A stretch of DNA of 64,000 nt, taken from positions 173,395-237,394 of the forward strand of contig NZ_JAFMOY010000126.1 in assembly GCF_019049625.1 (NCBI RefSeq). Reading direction: 5' to 3'. The notes beneath the pieces are model-generated. The model saw only the letters and a program-made list of their open reading frames with translations. It made no database searches and had not been told where the DNA came from. The DNA is from Rahnella ecdela (GTDB lineage: Bacteria > Pseudomonadota > Gammaproteobacteria > Enterobacterales > Enterobacteriaceae). The position numbers were made by a program, and so were the translations under genes. Shown piece after piece: positions 1 through 11,003 of the stretch; positions within the stretch are counted from its first letter, which is position 1; every line of letters begins with the position of its first letter.

Positions 1-983
1 AGCGAGAAATACACCGGCTCAGGGCCCCGGCTTTTATAGGTCGTCTCCGTATCGCCGTAATTGCTGTTCAGCGCGGTAAAGGCATCTTTGAACATTGCCA
101 TCAGCGAATCGTCAGCATTCCCGCGATTCCCCGCACTGTTAATTTGCTTCAGATAACTGTTCAGCGCCTGTTTCTGCTGACTTTCAGTGCCCAGCAGTGC
201 GCGTTTGCTCATGTCCACGCTGATATCCACCGTACCGGCGATACCGGTCGATTTCACGGAACGCGTATTCGCATCCGCATGGAAATCCAGCGTCTGGGTA
301 TTGGTGGTGCCGAGCGTGGCGTGTAAATCCACGGACGACAGCACAGAGGTATCAAATTTCGTCAGGCCACTCAGATCCAGCTTCGGCGGCTGCGCGGTCA
401 GGCCATCAATCGCTTTCTGAAAACCTTCTGCCAGCCCGGCCAGAGCTCTGCGGTCGGCATCGCTGAGCGTGCCTTTGCTGACATTCACCTGCACGCCCAG
501 ACCGTCATCATCACTGCCGAGTGTAATATCCACCAGCGCGCCGCTGGCGGTTTTAATGCTCAGGCTTATCTGGTTATCGGCTTTGGTATGGAGCTGATTT
601 TGGGCGGCGACGTTGCCCGCTGAACTGGCTGACTGAGCTGAAGTTTGTTTCATCACCGATTGCGAATAACTGCTTGTATCGGTAGTGAAACGCTCAAGCA
701 GCGCCGCACCGAGCCCGGTAAAACGCGCCGCGTTACCGGCGTTACTGAAGTTCGACGCGAGCTTTGAAGACATCAGGTCGCCGGAAGAACGTTCCCAGAC
801 CAGTGCCGGTTTGGTGATAGCGTAAACCGGCGACGTGGTGTCCGTCTGGCCGATGTTCACCGCAGTGGATTGCGTTGCTGAAACCTGTTGCTGGCTGGTC
901 GCAGAAGTGAGCGTAGCCGTGGTTTTGGTGGCGGTAACCAGCGTATTAAGCGCCTGATTACCTGTCGCAGAGATAACTGTCAT
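1..983 (-). CDS. Unrecognised Ser/Thr/Ala-rich protein, 3' end beyond window
   Basis: An open frame on the minus strand begins at the ATG at 983 (MTVISATGNQAL...) and runs without a stop to base 1, so at least 327 residues are present and the C-terminus is missing. An AGGG lies about 10 bases before the ATG. The first ~140 residues are rich in Ser, Thr, Ala and Gln. A more structured part follows (about 140-230, including a DDDGLGVQVNVSKG stretch). There is no cysteine in the visible part, no signal peptide and no membrane segment. The composition resembles secreted or surface-associated proteins, but I do not recognise the family and assign no function. The neighbour hpxO lies downstream in window coordinates and on the same strand, about 125 bases upstream of this start. 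Confidence 0.75.
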   Translation of the reverse strand, partial: MTVISATGNQALNTLVTATKTTATLTSATSQQQVSATQSTAVNIGQTDTTSPVYAITKPALVWERSSGDLMSSKLASNFSNAGNAARFTGLGAALLERFTTDTSSYSQSVMKQTSAQSASSAGNVAAQNQLHTKADNQISLSIKTASGALVDITLGSDDDGLGVQVNVSKGTLSDADRRALAGLAEGFQKAIDGLTAQPPKLDLSGLTKFDTSVLSSVDLHATLGTTNTQTLDFHADANTRSVKSTGIAGTVDISVDMSKRALLGTESQQKQALNSYLKQINSAGNRGNADDSLMAMFKDAFTALNSNYGDTETTYKSRGPEPVYFS

Positions 984-1060
984 CCTGATGAGTCCCTATG
1001 TTTTTGCGTCACAGCGCCAGTGGATACCCTGATCCTTCTGATGCTATTTTCGGCAAAAAC

Positions 1061-1102
1061 ACAGGAAACTTTAAGGATATGTAAAGAGTTATTTCCTGTG
1101 AG
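1061..1102. other. Nested inverted repeat after hpxO
   Basis: The arms CACAGGAAA and TTTCCTGTG enclose a second short pair, CTTTA and TAAAG. The element lies between the hpxO stop and the start of the left-edge gene. It may form an RNA hairpin at the 3' end of hpxO, but there is no convincing T-run, so it is not called a terminator. Confidence 0.35.
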
Positions 1103-1109
1103 TAAATGG

Positions 1110-2267
1110 CTATTCCAGCGGGCCACCCAGAATGGTTTCGCACATACCGGAAAGAATGCGTTCGCCGGTTTCAGTTTTCAAATCTTCGTACCATTGTTCA
1201 GTGACGGCCATTTCTTTGCCGTGGGTCACATCGCAGCGTTTACGCGCTTTCAGCACCAAATCCTTCACGCGATACGCGCGTTTTTCCTGATACCGCAGCA
1301 GCGCATCTTCAATGCCTAATGAATTGGTTTGCAGCATATTGGCCAGCACCACCGCATCTTCCATCGCCGCGCACCCGCCCTGCCCGATATCCGGCGTGGT
1401 GCTGTGGCCGGAGTCGCCGAGCAGCGCAATCCGGCCTTTGACCAGTTGCATAAAGGGCTCAATGTCGTGGATTTCGACGCGGTTGGTGGTCTGCGGCTCA
1501 ATCTGGCTGATCAGCTTCTGCACCGGTTCTGCCCAGCCTGCAAAGTAGCCCTGCAAATCGTCGCGCACGGTGGTGCGATCCTGCGGCAAACCTTTCGGCA
1601 GTGGCACATCAAAGAAGAAATAGAAACGGTTGCCGCTCACCGGCATCAGTGAAACGCGTTTGCCTTCGCCGACAAACGTCGTCCACTGATCGGCAGGCGC
1701 GATGCTTTCGTCGATTTCAACCAGCCCGTTCCAATTGACGTAACCGGCGTAGCGGCGTTCCGTCGCATAACCCAGCACATGCTGGCGGATAATAGAATGG
1801 GTGCCGTCGGCGGCGATCAGTAAATCGCCGGTCGCAGACGTGCCGTCGTCAAACCAGGCAGTGACGCTGTCGGCGGATTCTTCAACGTGCGTGACGCGTT
1901 TGCCGAACTGCACCTGATCACGACCATAAGTATCGAGCAGCATTGACTGAAGTTCTGCGCGCGCCACCGGATACGGCTGTTCGCCAACGCTTTGGATCAG
2001 CGGATCCATACTGAAACGCGTCATGGTCTGACCCTGCTGATATTCTTTGTAGGCCATAAAACGCATGTTGCCGCCAAGTTCACGCAGCGCGTCTTTCATA
2101 CCCAGATAATTCAGGCACTTCACGCCGTTCGGCCAGATGGAAATCGCCGCGCCCACCGGTTTGATCTCCTTCACCGCCTCGTATACAGCCGTTTCAATGC
2201 CAAAACGCTTCAGCGCAATCGCCGCACACGCACCGCCAATACCGCCACCAATCACGATCGCTTTCAT
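1110..2267 (-). CDS. hpxO: FAD-dependent urate hydroxylase HpxO
   Basis: The 385-residue protein matches the HpxO family (about 384 residues), which oxidises urate to 5-hydroxyisourate with NADH and O2 in purine catabolism in the cytoplasm. The N-terminus has the dinucleotide-binding GGGIGG motif (residues 7-12). The second FAD motif, GDSGHSTTPDIGQGG, lies in the C-terminal third, as in PHBH-fold flavin hydroxylases. A good ribosome site (GGGGAG, six bases before ATG) supports the start. It is divergent from a LysR gene that carries a stop codon and near an exported amidohydrolase, which fits a purine-salvage context. Related aromatic-ring hydroxylases are the alternative, but the N-terminal sequence is typical of HpxO. 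Confidence 0.88.
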   Translation of the reverse strand: MKAIVIGGGIGGACAAIALKRFGIETAVYEAVKEIKPVGAAISIWPNGVKCLNYLGMKDALRELGGNMRFMAYKEYQQGQTMTRFSMDPLIQSVGEQPYPVARAELQSMLLDTYGRDQVQFGKRVTHVEESADSVTAWFDDGTSATGDLLIAADGTHSIIRQHVLGYATERRYAGYVNWNGLVEIDESIAPADQWTTFVGEGKRVSLMPVSGNRFYFFFDVPLPKGLPQDRTTVRDDLQGYFAGWAEPVQKLISQIEPQTTNRVEIHDIEPFMQLVKGRIALLGDSGHSTTPDIGQGGCAAMEDAVVLANMLQTNSLGIEDALLRYQEKRAYRVKDLVLKARKRCDVTHGKEMAVTEQWYEDLKTETGERILSGMCETILGGPLE

Positions 2268-2337
2268 ATTTTTCTCCCCTGAGTCATACAGGGGAAAAGC
2301 AATTTCTGTACCAGAAAGACAATTTGCCGCCGGAGCC

Positions 2338-2347
2338 TTGTATACAA
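2338..2347. promoter_or_regulatory. Palindrome TTGTATACAA upstream of hpxO
   Basis: A perfect 10-base palindrome, TTGTATACAA, sits 71 bases upstream of the hpxO start, in the divergent region with the LysR gene. It fits the TNGTNNNACNA operator pattern known for FadR-type GntR regulators. No GntR gene lies nearby, so the regulator would be encoded elsewhere. Function is inferred. Confidence 0.4.
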
Positions 2348-2524
2348 TCTTAAGTGAAATCAGAAACTGCCGGAGCGCGGGAGCGATGCCCTAAAACAAG
2401 GCGTTCTTTTGGAGCAGAAGTGGATAATTCACCGTGCAATGAGCCAGTCTGGTGCGCGGGCGCGAAGGTTGGTACTCTGGGTAGTATTGATATTTCGAAT
2501 ACGTTAAACATAAGTATTTATAAA

Positions 2525-3379
2525 ATGAATCGCTATCCGATGTTCAGCCCGCAGTAATTACTCAGTTTTGTCGCCGTCTGCGAAACCGGCAGTTTTACCC
2601 GCGCCGCCGACCGCGTGTATCTGTCGCAATCGACGGTCAGTCAGCAAATCCGCAGGCTGGAAGAAGCGCTGGGCAAATCCCTGCTGGAACGCACCTCACA
2701 TCAGGTGCAGCTCACCGAAGAAGGCGAACGGCTGCTCGGTTATGCGCGGCGGATCATCGCGCTCAACGGTGAAGCACACGATGCGCTGAATGACCAGTGG
2801 CCGGACGGCGTGGTGCGTCTTGGCGTGCCGGAAGATTTTGCGGCAGCGACTACCTCGTTGCTGGCACAGTTCAGCCGCGCCCATCCGCATATCCGCCTCG
2901 ACGTCACCAGCGGCCTGAGCCACGAACTGCGTCGCGCCTGGCAACAGGACATGCTGGACATCATTCTGGTGAAGCAGCTGACCGGCGAGAAAGCCAATGC
3001 CTCGCGTCCCGAGCCGATGCTGTGGCTCGACAGCGCCGCGTTTCCGGCGTTTGAACGGGATCCGATCCCGCTGGTGCTGTTCCCGCTCAACGGGTTGTAT
3101 CGCGAAGAACTGTGTCAGGCGCTGGATTCCCTCGGACGCAGCTGGCGCATCAGTTACAGCAGTGCCAGCCTCGCCGCGCTGGTCGCCGCCAGTGCTGCCG
3201 GGCTGGGCGTCACTTTATTGCCCGCCAGTTGCCGTCTGCCGGAGCACCGGATTTTGGGCACCGAAAGCGGATTGCCGCAGGTGGATAACGTCGAACTGGC
3301 ACTGTTTTACCGCCCCGACGCGACGCCTGCACAAATCGCATTGGCCGGAAAATTAAAGGATTTTTGTCAGCTCAGTTAG
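2525..3379 (+). pseudogene. LysR-family regulator interrupted by in-frame TAA
   Basis: The continuous frame reads MNRYPMFSPQ, then TAA at 2555-2557, then LLSFVAVCETGSFTRAADRV and on through a LysR helix-turn-helix (LSQSTVSQQIRRLEEALG) to a normal stop at 3379. LysR proteins normally have a residue at the TAA position and continue as xLLSFVAV, so one base change (for example CAA to TAA) has broken the gene. No good downstream start exists before the recognition helix: the ATG-like restart at 2615 would remove half of the DNA-binding domain. The rest, including the effector-binding domain, is intact, which suggests a recent mutation or a sequencing error. It is divergent from hpxO and would be its expected regulator. 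Confidence 0.75.
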
Positions 3380-3491
3380 CCATTACGTTTCCCACTGGCA
3401 GGCAGTGGGAAAAATCGCAGCCGGAACCGGCGATATCTTTTAGGGTGAAAGGGAAACAGCATCCTCCCGCATCATGATTAAGGAATTCGAC

Positions 3492-4904
3492 GTGCAAAAT
3501 CCTCAGCAACAAAGCCGCAGAAACTTTCTCTCTCATAGCGCCAAAATCACCGCCACCGGCGCGCTGCTCACCGCAGGGATGGCCTCCGGCATCGCATCAG
3601 CCGCACCCTTTAAAGCAGGCGCGATGGCCGAAAAATGTGACGATGCCAGTCAGATCAACGCCATTTCTGCGCCGCACTACCAGCTGCGCAATGTCCGGCT
3701 GGAAGAGGGTTTTGAGCGCGAAGGCGATATCGTTATTGCCACCCAAACCGGGTTGTACAATCTGGAAATCAACAACGGCAAAATCGTGACGATTCAGCCT
3801 GCAAAAGACGCACCGGCGGGCACCTTACCTGCCTTTGATGCGCGGGGATTACTCCTGCTGCCTGCCACGCGTGACATGCATATCCACCTCGACAAGACCT
3901 TTTACGGCGGCAAATGGGAAGCACCGCGCCCGCGTAAAGGCAAAACCATCATGGACATGATTGCCCGCGAACAGGTGCTGATCCCGCAACTGTTGCCGAC
4001 GTCGGTGGAACATGCCGAAGCGATCATTGGTCTTTTGCATTCCAAAGGTACCACCATGGCGCGCAGCCACTGCAATATCGACCCTGTCAGCGGCCTGAAA
4101 AGCCTTGAGCATCTGAAAATCGCGCTGGAAAAACATCAGCAGGATTTCAGCTGTGAAATTGTGGCATTCCCGCAACACGGTTTACTGCATTCGAAAGTCG
4201 ACGGTCTGATGCGCGAAGCGATGCAAATGGGCGTGCAGTACGTCGGCGGGCTGGATCCAACCAACGTAGACGGCGCAATGGAAAAATCGCTCGATGCGAT
4301 GTTCCAGATTGCACTGGATACCCACAAAGGCGTGGATATTCATCTGCATGAAACCACCCCCGCCGGGATTGCCGCGGTCAAATACATGATTCAGACTGTG
4401 GAGAAAAACCCGCAGCTGAAAGTCAAAGTGACGCTCAGCCACGGTTTCGCGCTGGCGATGATGCAGGGTGAGGAACTTGAAGAAGTGATCGCCGGACTGT
4501 CACAGCAGCAGTTCACCGTCGCCTCCACTATTCCGCTGGGCAAACTGAACATGCCGCTGCCGCAGCTCAGCCAGAATGGGGTTTTCGTGATGACCGGCAC
4601 CGACAGTGTGATCGACCACTGGTCGCCGTTCGGCACCGGCAGCATGCTGGAAAAAGCCAGCCTCTACGCCCAGCTCTATGGCAATTCCGACGAATTCGGC
4701 CTGACACGCTCTCTCGCCATCGCCACCGGCAACATCCTGCCACTCGACGACAGCGGCAAACGCCAGTGGCCTGCAGTGAACGATAACGCCGAGATGATCC
4801 TGGTCGATGCCAGCTGCTCCGCCGAAGCGGTCGCGCGGGTGTCAGAGGTGAAAGCGACATTCCATCAGGGCAGATTAGTGTTTGGGGCGGTGGGGAAAGT
4901 TTGA
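3492..4904 (+). CDS. Tat-exported amidohydrolase, cytosine deaminase-like
   Basis: The product is a metal-dependent amidohydrolase (TIM barrel) of the cytosine deaminase-like group. Metal-site motifs are visible: HIHLDKTF, ARSHCNID, HLHETTPAG, SHGFAL and GTDSVIDHWSPFG. The N-terminus has a twin-arginine signal, SRRNFLS, followed by a hydrophobic run ending ASAAP, so the folded enzyme should reach the periplasm. I prefer the GTG at 3492, because AAGGA lies seven bases before it. The in-frame ATG at 3474 has no ribosome site. From GTG the product is 470 residues. It follows the broken LysR gene on the same strand and faces ssb across a shared terminator. The substrate is unknown; a purine or pyrimidine base or a related amide is plausible from context only. 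Confidence 0.8.
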   Translation: MQNPQQQSRRNFLSHSAKITATGALLTAGMASGIASAAPFKAGAMAEKCDDASQINAISAPHYQLRNVRLEEGFEREGDIVIATQTGLYNLEINNGKIVTIQPAKDAPAGTLPAFDARGLLLLPATRDMHIHLDKTFYGGKWEAPRPRKGKTIMDMIAREQVLIPQLLPTSVEHAEAIIGLLHSKGTTMARSHCNIDPVSGLKSLEHLKIALEKHQQDFSCEIVAFPQHGLLHSKVDGLMREAMQMGVQYVGGLDPTNVDGAMEKSLDAMFQIALDTHKGVDIHLHETTPAGIAAVKYMIQTVEKNPQLKVKVTLSHGFALAMMQGEELEEVIAGLSQQQFTVASTIPLGKLNMPLPQLSQNGVFVMTGTDSVIDHWSPFGTGSMLEKASLYAQLYGNSDEFGLTRSLAIATGNILPLDDSGKRQWPAVNDNAEMILVDASCSAEAVARVSEVKATFHQGRLVFGAVGKV

Positions 4905-4934
4905 AGGATGAGAAATTCCTGAATGCCGGACAGC

Positions 4935-4958
4935 AAAAAGCCCCTTTCGGGGCTTTTT
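4935..4958. terminator. Bidirectional terminator, amidohydrolase / ssb
   Basis: The arms AAAAAGCCCC and GGGGCTTTTT flank a TTTC loop. T-runs lie on both strands, so it can end both the plus-strand amidohydrolase and the minus-strand ssb transcript. Confidence 0.85.
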
Positions 4959-5003
4959 GTTTTTCTGACGCGATGTCTGACATTGATGCCCGAAGGCAAC
5001 TTA

Positions 5004-5546
5004 TCAGAACGGGATATCGTCGTCGAAATCCATTGGTGGTTCGTTGTTCTGTGCTGGCGCGTTGTTTTGCGCAGCCGGACGAGCCTGCTGGCCGCCGCTG
5101 AACTGGTTGCCGCCTTGTGGCTGCTGAGGCTGACCCCAACCGCCCTGCTGGCCGCCTGCGGATGGCTGACCGCCACCTGCTGGTGCGCCGCCGCCGGTAC
5201 GACCGCCGAGCATCTGCATGGTGCCGCCCACGTTAACGACGACTTCGGTGGTGTATTTTTCAACGCCAGCCTGATCGGTCCATTTACGGGTTTGCAGTGC
5301 ACCTTCGATGTAAACCTGAGAACCTTTCTTCAGGTATTCGCCCGCGACTTCCGCTAATTTGCCGAACAACACCACACGGTGCCATTCCGTTTTTTCTTTC
5401 TGCTCGCCGGTGGCTTTGTCACGCCAGCTTTCAGAGGTTGCCAGGGTGATGTTGGCAACCGCGCCGCCGTTAGGCATGTAGCGGACTTCCGGGTCTTGTC
5501 CCAGATTACCGACGAGAATAACTTTGTTTACGCCTCTGCTGGCCAT
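5004..5546 (-). CDS. ssb: Single-stranded DNA-binding protein
   Basis: This is the essential SSB that coats single-stranded DNA in replication, recombination and repair. From the ATG at 5546 (AGGAG seven bases upstream) it reads [20 protein letters not shown], a textbook SSB start, giving 180 residues. The OB-fold covers about residues 1-110. A Gly/Gln/Pro-rich linker follows, and the acidic tip DFDDDIPF, which binds partner proteins, ends the chain. The frame is open upstream for another 66 codons, but that extension has no homology and is not used. It is divergent from uvrA, the standard enterobacterial arrangement. Confidence 0.97.
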   Translation of the reverse strand: MASRGVNKVILVGNLGQDPEVRYMPNGGAVANITLATSESWRDKATGEQKEKTEWHRVVLFGKLAEVAGEYLKKGSQVYIEGALQTRKWTDQAGVEKYTTEVVVNVGGTMQMLGGRTGGGAPAGGGQPSAGGQQGGWGQPQQPQGGNQFSGGQQARPAAQNNAPAQNNEPPMDFDDDIPF

Positions 5547-5711
5547 GTGGATTCTCCTGATGATGTATGTCGTGGTTGAAACCACAGTTTGGGGTGTGAG
5601 GAACTCACTTCGCGACATTATAACCACAAAACGATGACTCCGTACCACGGATGTCATGCACTGGGATATTCTTTCCAGATTGTTCAGCAAACATTCCATT
5701 GTTACATCGAG

Positions 5712-5731
5712 TACTGGATATACATTCAGGT
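5712..5731. promoter_or_regulatory. LexA box (SOS) between ssb and uvrA
   Basis: TACTGGATATACATTCAGGT has the LexA core CTG-N10-CAG and is very close to the SOS box known before E. coli uvrA. It lies about 140 bases before uvrA in the divergent region and should make uvrA (and possibly ssb) damage-inducible. Within the 325-base gap from 5547 to 5871, I see no other clear element. Confidence 0.85.
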
Positions 5732-5871
5732 TTTGGGGTGGCATGGGCTGTGATTTGTGTCATAATTGCGCGTTACGTTCTTCTCTGTGCCCGATTCGAT
5801 GGCTGGCGCGAAGCTGTATCTCACGACGGTCACCGGCACGGTGAGCTATCAAGTTAATCCGGGAATGATGA

Positions 5872-8727
5872 ATGGATAAGATCGAAGTTCGGGGCGCACG
5901 CACCCATAATCTCAAGAATATCAACCTGATTATCCCGCGCGACAAATTGATTGTTGTCACCGGCTTATCCGGTTCAGGCAAGTCCTCTCTGGCGTTCGAT
6001 ACGCTGTACGCCGAAGGTCAGCGCCGCTACGTCGAGTCGCTGTCTGCCTACGCACGCCAATTTTTATCCTTAATGGAAAAACCGGACGTCGACCATATTG
6101 AAGGTCTGTCTCCGGCGATTTCGATTGAGCAAAAATCAACGTCGCACAACCCGCGTTCTACCGTCGGGACGATCACTGAAATCCACGACTACCTGCGTCT
6201 GCTGTTTGCCCGCGTGGGCGAGCCGCGCTGCCCGGATCATAATATTCCGCTGTCAGCCCAGACCGTCAGTCAGATGGTGGATAACGTGCTGGCGCAGCCG
6301 GAAGGTCAGCGCCTGATGTTGCTGGCGACGATTGTTAAAGATCGCAAAGGCGAGCACACCAAGACGCTGGAAAACCTGGCATCGCAGGGCTATATCCGCG
6401 CGCGTATCGACGGCGAAGTGTGTGACCTGTCTGATCCGCCAAAACTGGAATTACAGAAAAAACACACCATTGAAGTGGTGGTTGACCGCTTTAAAGTGCG
6501 TGATGATCTGGCGCAGCGTCTGGCGGAATCGTTTGAAACCGCGCTCGAGCTTTCCGGCGGCACCGCGGTAGTCGCCGATATGGATGACCCGAAAGCCGAT
6601 GAGATGCTGTTTTCCGCCAACTTCGCCTGCCCGGTGTGCGGCTACAGCATGCGCGAGCTTGAGCCGCGTATGTTCTCGTTCAACAACCCGGCCGGTGCCT
6701 GTCCGACCTGTGACGGCCTGGGCGTGCAGCAGTTCTTCGACCCTGAACGCGTGGTGCAAAACCCTGAGCTTTCTCTGGCAGGTGGCGCAATTCGTGGCTG
6801 GGATCGCCGTAACTTCTATTACTTCCAGATGCTGCGCTCTCTTGGCGAGCATTATGATTTTGACGTGGAAGCGCCGTTTAACGAACTGAGCAGCGATGTG
6901 CAACACGCCATTCTGCATGGCTCCGGCAAAACCACGATTGAATTCAAATACATCAACGATCGCGGTGATACCTCTATCCGTCGCCATCCGTTTGAAGGCG
7001 TGCTGCACAATATGGAACGTCGTTATAAAGAGACGGAATCCAGCGCGGTACGTGAAGAACTGTCGAAATACATCAGCAACCGTCCGTGTACTTCATGTCG
7101 TGGCACCCGCCTGCGTGAGGAAGCGCGCAACGTGTTTGTCGAAGAAACCACACTGCCGGAAATCTCTGATTTCAGCATCGGCCATGCGATGGATTTCTTC
7201 CGCAATATGAAACTCAGCGGCCAGCGTGCCAAAATTGCTGAGAAAGTGCTGAAAGAGATTGGCGATCGCCTGAAATTCCTGGTGAACGTCGGCCTGAATT
7301 ACCTCTCGCTGTCCCGTTCTGCGGAAACGCTGTCCGGCGGCGAAGCCCAGCGTATCCGTCTGGCGAGCCAGATTGGTGCCGGTCTGGTGGGCGTGATGTA
7401 CGTGCTGGATGAGCCGTCTATCGGCCTGCATCAGCGCGACAATGAGCGTCTGCTGGAAACCCTGATCCATCTGCGCGATCTGGGTAATACCGTGATTGTG
7501 GTCGAGCACGACGAAGACGCGATCCGCGCCGCTGACCATATTATTGATATCGGTCCGGGAGCTGGCGTACATGGCGGCGAAGTGGTGGCTGAAGGCACCG
7601 CGGAAGACATCATGGCGACGGAAAACTCACTGACCGGCCAGTTCCTGAGCGGTAAACGTGAAATTTCTGTACCGGCGCAGCGTGTTCCTGCAGATGCGGC
7701 CAAAGTGCTGAAACTTTCCGGCGCGAAAGGCAACAACCTGAAAGACGTGACGCTGACGCTACCGGTAGGCCTGTTTACCTGCATCACCGGTGTGTCCGGT
7801 TCGGGTAAGTCGACGCTGATCAACGATACACTGTTCCCGCTTGCACAACGGGAGCTGAACGGCGCGACGATTGCCGAAGCGGCTCCGTATCGCGAAATCG
7901 AAGGTCTGGGACATTTCGATAAAGTCATCGATATCGATCAGAGCCCGATTGGCCGTACGCCGCGTTCTAACCCGGCGACTTACACCGGCATTTTCACACC
8001 GGTGCGCGAGCTGTTTGCCGGTGTACCGGAATCGCGTTCACGCGGTTATACGCCGGGACGTTTCAGTTTCAACGTCAAAGGCGGACGCTGCGAAGCCTGT
8101 CAGGGCGACGGCGTGATCAAAGTCGAAATGCACTTCCTGCCGGATATTTATGTGCCGTGCGACCAGTGCAAAGGCAAACGCTATAACCGCGAAACGCTGG
8201 AAATTAAATACAAAGGCAAGAGCATCCACGAAGTGCTGGAAATGACCATTGAAGAAGCACGTGGTTTCTTCGATGCCGTTCCTGCCCTTGCGCGTAAATT
8301 GCAGACGCTGATCGACGTCGGTCTGACCTACATCAGCCTCGGCCAGTCGGCGACCACGCTGTCCGGCGGTGAAGCGCAGCGCGTGAAACTGGCGCGTGAG
8401 CTGTCCAAACGCGGTACTGGTCAGACGCTGTATATTCTCGACGAACCGACTACCGGCCTGCACTTTGCCGATATTCAGCAACTGCTGGAAGTACTGCATC
8501 AGTTACGCGATCAGGGTAATACCATCGTGGTGATTGAACACAACCTGGATGTGATTAAAACCGCAGACTGGATTGTCGACCTCGGGCCGGAAGGCGGCGC
8601 GGGCGGGGGACAGATTCTTGTCGCCGGTACACCGGAAACCGTCGCGGAGTGCAAAGAATCGCACACCGCCCGCTTCCTGAAACCGTTGCTGGAACGCCAC
8701 CGCCAGCAGGCGAAGAAAAGCGCTTAA
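5872..8727 (+). CDS. uvrA: Excinuclease ABC subunit A
   Basis: UvrA is the damage-recognition ATPase of nucleotide excision repair, working with UvrB and UvrC. The 951-residue protein has two ABC ATPase modules. Walker A motifs are GLSGSGKSS (near 31-39) and GVSGSGKST (near 640). The signature sequences are [12 protein letters not shown] and [12 protein letters not shown]. The zinc-binding cysteine pairs CPVCGYS / CPTCDG and CEACQGDG / CDQCKGKRY are all present. Length and order match the E. coli protein (about 940 residues). It begins [17 protein letters not shown] LexA box upstream places it in the SOS regulon. Confidence 0.98.
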   Translation: MDKIEVRGARTHNLKNINLIIPRDKLIVVTGLSGSGKSSLAFDTLYAEGQRRYVESLSAYARQFLSLMEKPDVDHIEGLSPAISIEQKSTSHNPRSTVGTITEIHDYLRLLFARVGEPRCPDHNIPLSAQTVSQMVDNVLAQPEGQRLMLLATIVKDRKGEHTKTLENLASQGYIRARIDGEVCDLSDPPKLELQKKHTIEVVVDRFKVRDDLAQRLAESFETALELSGGTAVVADMDDPKADEMLFSANFACPVCGYSMRELEPRMFSFNNPAGACPTCDGLGVQQFFDPERVVQNPELSLAGGAIRGWDRRNFYYFQMLRSLGEHYDFDVEAPFNELSSDVQHAILHGSGKTTIEFKYINDRGDTSIRRHPFEGVLHNMERRYKETESSAVREELSKYISNRPCTSCRGTRLREEARNVFVEETTLPEISDFSIGHAMDFFRNMKLSGQRAKIAEKVLKEIGDRLKFLVNVGLNYLSLSRSAETLSGGEAQRIRLASQIGAGLVGVMYVLDEPSIGLHQRDNERLLETLIHLRDLGNTVIVVEHDEDAIRAADHIIDIGPGAGVHGGEVVAEGTAEDIMATENSLTGQFLSGKREISVPAQRVPADAAKVLKLSGAKGNNLKDVTLTLPVGLFTCITGVSGSGKSTLINDTLFPLAQRELNGATIAEAAPYREIEGLGHFDKVIDIDQSPIGRTPRSNPATYTGIFTPVRELFAGVPESRSRGYTPGRFSFNVKGGRCEACQGDGVIKVEMHFLPDIYVPCDQCKGKRYNRETLEIKYKGKSIHEVLEMTIEEARGFFDAVPALARKLQTLIDVGLTYISLGQSATTLSGGEAQRVKLARELSKRGTGQTLYILDEPTTGLHFADIQQLLEVLHQLRDQGNTIVVIEHNLDVIKTADWIVDLGPEGGAGGGQILVAGTPETVAECKESHTARFLKPLLERHRQQAKKSA

Positions 8728-8734
8728 CGTAAAA

Positions 8735-8763
8735 GAGCTCCTCCCCTTCGCAGGGGAGGAGCT
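8735..8763. terminator. Terminator between uvrA and esterase gene
   Basis: The arms AGCTCCTCCCC and GGGGAGGAGCT form a strong 11-bp stem. The T-run lies on the minus strand (AAAA before the stem on plus), so it should mainly end the leftward esterase transcript, while also helping to stop uvrA. Confidence 0.75.
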
Positions 8764-8788
8764 AACCCTTCTGCATTGCGGTTCAAAC

Positions 8789-10024
<1,236 letters not shown>

Positions 10025-10085
10025 TCACTGTTTTTGCACAACTCTCAGAGTAGGTTATTTTTACCGCAAGCGGACGTGATCTGCG

Positions 10086-11003
10086 TCACTGTTCAGAGGA
10101 TGCGCTCAGGGCGTGAAGCTGCGGTAGCGCGCTCAGTTGCTGATAAGCGAAATCCCAGAATGTCCTGACCTTTCGTGGCATCTGCTGCACCTGCTGCGCC
10201 ACCAGCTGTACCGGTAACGGCAGAGGCTCAAAATTCGCCAGAAGCCGCACCATACTGCCCGCCTGCAAATCGTCACTCACCTGATAAGACAACAGGCGCG
10301 CAATCCCCTGCCCGCTGCGCACCGCCAGCAGCTGCGATTCGACGTCGTTGGAAAGCAAACGTGGCGTAAGCCGGACACGCAAATCATCCTCATGCGGCCC
10401 GAAACGCCATTCGCGGATTTGCGTGCGCAGCGTGCCCATCACCGTCTGATGCGCGGCCAGTTCAGCCGGATGCTGCGGCACGCCGTATTGCGCCAGATAC
10501 GCCGGACTGGCGACCAGTACGCGGGTCACCTCCGCCACCTTGCGGGCCACTTTGCCCGAATCTTCCTGATGCCCGATGCGTACTGCCAGATCTAACCCTT
10601 CGTCGATCAGATCCAGATTCCGGTCATTGAGCACCATTTCGATTTGCATATCCGGATGCTGCGCCAGAAATTCCATCACCAGCGGCGCGACGTGTTTACG
10701 GCCAAACTGCACCGGCGCAGTAATACGTAACAGGCCGCTGAGCTGAGTTTCTGCGGTATCTTCGACGGCATTCTGATACTGACTGAGCAACGTCCGCGCC
10801 TTTTCTGCCAGCCGGGCGCCTGCTTCGGTCGGTGCCAGGCTGCGCGTGGTGCGCTCTACCAGCCTCGCGCCGAAGCGGTGTTCCAGCGAGGCAATGGCGC
10901 GGGTGATCGCGGGCGGCGACCGGTGAAGTTTACGGGCGGCTTCCGCCAGGCTGCCATACTGAAGTACAGCGACAAAAATCGCCATTTCATCCAAACGATC
11001 CAT
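10086..11003 (-). CDS. LysR-family regulator, divergent from GST gene
   Basis: From the ATG at 11003 (MDRLDEMAIFVAVLQYGSLA) the product is 305 residues. The helix-turn-helix is about residues 15-45 (AARKLHRSPPAITRAIASLE), and the effector-binding domain fills the rest. The sequence belongs to the CrgA/DmlR-like LysR group. It is transcribed away from the glutathione S-transferase operon, the usual layout for a LysR protein controlling its neighbour and itself. An upstream in-frame ATG would add eight residues, but the GGAAGA site favours 11003. The inducer is unknown. Confidence 0.9.
   Translation of the reverse strand: MDRLDEMAIFVAVLQYGSLAEAARKLHRSPPAITRAIASLEHRFGARLVERTTRSLAPTEAGARLAEKARTLLSQYQNAVEDTAETQLSGLLRITAPVQFGRKHVAPLVMEFLAQHPDMQIEMVLNDRNLDLIDEGLDLAVRIGHQEDSGKVARKVAEVTRVLVASPAYLAQYGVPQHPAELAAHQTVMGTLRTQIREWRFGPHEDDLRVRLTPRLLSNDVESQLLAVRSGQGIARLLSYQVSDDLQAGSMVRLLANFEPLPLPVQLVAQQVQQMPRKVRTFWDFAYQQLSALPQLHALSASSEQ

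Noticed and set aside
2354..2557. Independent 67-codon gene upstream of the LysR region
   Set aside because: Its end is the true start of the LysR frame; the upstream part has no homology and is open by chance.
4567..5139. 190-codon open frame on minus over the amidohydrolase end and ssb terminator
   Set aside because: Runs through a terminator and two real genes in other frames; no homology.
5547..5744. N-terminal extension of ssb (66 codons)
   Set aside because: The standard SSB start with a good ribosome site is at 5546, and the extension would cross the promoter and near the LexA box.
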